Below are positions 5,174 to 6,087 of a DNA stretch of 6,087 nucleotides, in pieces. A program made the position numbers and the translations under genes. The stretch's first letter is position 1, and every line of letters begins with the position of its first letter. Source of the DNA: Gulosibacter sediminis (GTDB lineage: Bacteria > Actinomycetota > Actinomycetes > Actinomycetales > Microbacteriaceae); assembly GCF_014904065.1 (NCBI RefSeq), contig NZ_JACXJG010000009.1, positions 40,816 to 46,902 on the forward strand. The letters are read 5' to 3'. The notes beneath the pieces were generated by a model, which worked only from the letters and a program-made list of their open reading frames with translations, was not told the DNA's origin and searched no databases.

Positions 5174-6087
5174 ATGAACAATGTCCGCTCCGCACTCAGG
5201 TCCTATCCGCTCGTCGCCGCGACCATCGTGGTCGGCATCGTCGGCTTGACGCTGCTCGCGACCCCCGCGAGCGGCGTCGCACCGTCGCTCATCGGCGCCT
5301 ACGCAATCGCGATCGCCGCGTGGGAGGCCGTCGGCATGGTGCGGCAGCTGCTGCGCGGCCACGCGGGCCTCGACATCCTCGCCGTCACCTCGATCACGGC
5401 CGCAGTGCTCGTCGGCGAGGTCTGGGCCGCGCTCATCGTCGTGCTCATGCTCACGGGCGGCGCCGCGCTCGAGGACTACGCCTCGAACCGCTCGAAGCGC
5501 GAGCTCACCGCGCTGCTGCAGCAGGCCCCGCAGACGGCGGTGCGCATCCGCCCCGATGGCACCACCGAAGAACTCCCGGTCGACGACATCGAGATCGACG
5601 ACGAGTTGCTCGTGCGCCCCGGCGCGCTCGTGCCGGTCGACGCCGTCCTGCTCGACGAGCGAGCCGTCTTCGACGAGTCCTCGCTCACCGGCGAGAGCCT
5701 GCCCGTCACCCGCGCGGCCCGCGAGCGCGTCTCGAGCGGCGCAGTCAACGGCTCGGTCGCGGTGCGGATGCGCGCGGTCGCCCTCGCGCGCGACAGCGAG
5801 TACCAGCAGATCGTGCGACTCGTCGAGGAGGCCTCGCAGAGCAAGTCGAAGGTCGTGCGACTCGCCGACCGCTACGCCGTGCCGTTCACGATCCTCGCGC
5901 TCGTCATCGCCAGCATCGCGTGGGCCATCTCGGGCGACCCGGTGCGCTTCGCCGAGGTGCTCGTCGTCGCGACGCCCTGCCCGCTGCTCATCGCGGCGCC
6001 GGTCGCGTTCCTCGGCGGCATGAGCCGCGCCGCGCGCTTCGGCCTCATCGTCAAGGGCGGCGACACCCTCGAGCAGCTCGCCCGCGC
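5174..6087 (+). CDS. Heavy-metal P1B-type ATPase, N-terminal part (TPC motif)
   Basis: The frame runs from ATG 5174 to the window edge: 304 complete codons without a stop. P1B ATPases pump transition-metal ions across the plasma membrane using ATP. There is no N-terminal HMA or CxxC/His-rich metal-binding domain; the first membrane helix starts near residue 12. Probable helices lie at about 12-31, 37-57, 67-82, 84-97, 236-253 and 259-283. The actuator domain lies between helices 4 and 5, with FDESSLTGES at 167-176 (TGES 172-175). The metal-site motif in helix 6 reads TPCPLLIAAP (267-276), which fits TPC(X)6P, rather than the CPC of typical Cu or Zn/Cd pumps. This form is assigned to the P1B-5 group linked to Ni/Fe/Co export, so those metals are the best guess. 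GLIVKGGDTLEQLA (290-303) is the usual run-in to the phosphorylation loop; the DKTGT aspartate should lie just beyond the window. The gene is divergent from plsC and apparently leaderless. Confidence 0.92.
   Translation, partial: MNNVRSALRSYPLVAATIVVGIVGLTLLATPASGVAPSLIGAYAIAIAAWEAVGMVRQLLRGHAGLDILAVTSITAAVLVGEVWAALIVVLMLTGGAALEDYASNRSKRELTALLQQAPQTAVRIRPDGTTEELPVDDIEIDDELLVRPGALVPVDAVLLDERAVFDESSLTGESLPVTRAARERVSSGAVNGSVAVRMRAVALARDSEYQQIVRLVEEASQSKSKVVRLADRYAVPFTILALVIASIAWAISGDPVRFAEVLVVATPCPLLIAAPVAFLGGMSRAARFGLIVKGGDTLEQLAR

Noticed and set aside
1..6087. tRNA/rRNA genes, phage genes, defence system or toxin-antitoxin pair
   Set aside because: No cloverleaf, rRNA segment or recognisable defence, phage or toxin motif was seen on either strand. 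The genes present are ordinary chromosomal families plus one IS.

Overview
The window is GC-rich DNA, roughly two-thirds G+C by eye, with GAC/CTC/GCG-type codons. Its gene families (a short RNB ribonuclease, DinB and DUF1801 proteins, a PlsC acyltransferase, a P1B metal pump) and its apparently leaderless starts suggest a high-GC actinobacterium. Microbacteriaceae is my best guess; this is inference from style, since no rRNA or other marker gene is present.

Left part (1-1911): the 3' end of an RNB-domain exoribonuclease gene, then a complete IS481-family insertion sequence of about 1060 bp. The element sits exactly at a CTAG that contains the ribonuclease stop codon. The CTAG is duplicated on the far side, where it supplies the transposase stop codon. 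The ribonuclease reading frame is therefore intact.

Middle (1912-4308): about 200 bp of noncoding DNA with a strong stem-loop, then two minus-strand genes. These are an uncharacterised protein with an Ala/Glu/Pro-rich linker (2757-3728) and, downstream of it, a DinB-fold protein (2109-2606). A long intergenic palindrome (2660-2730) lies between them. A DUF1801 protein gene (3868-4308) runs divergently from the uncharacterised gene.

Right part (4309-6087): a PlsC-type acyltransferase gene on the minus strand converges on the DUF1801 gene, with GC-rich hairpins in the 46-bp gap. The acyltransferase gene is divergent from a heavy-metal P1B-type ATPase gene that starts at 5174 and runs off the window before its DKTGT motif. 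Both divergent genes have a -10-like hexamer exactly 6 nt before the start codon and no ribosome binding site, which suggests leaderless mRNAs.

The genes look like unrelated chromosomal housekeeping and accessory functions; I see no multi-gene pathway, defence system, phage or CRISPR array. The points most worth a second look are the stop-codon-preserving IS insertion with a structured leader, the two intergenic palindromes, the strong excess of GGATGC, and the TPC-type metal ATPase that lacks an N-terminal metal-binding domain.
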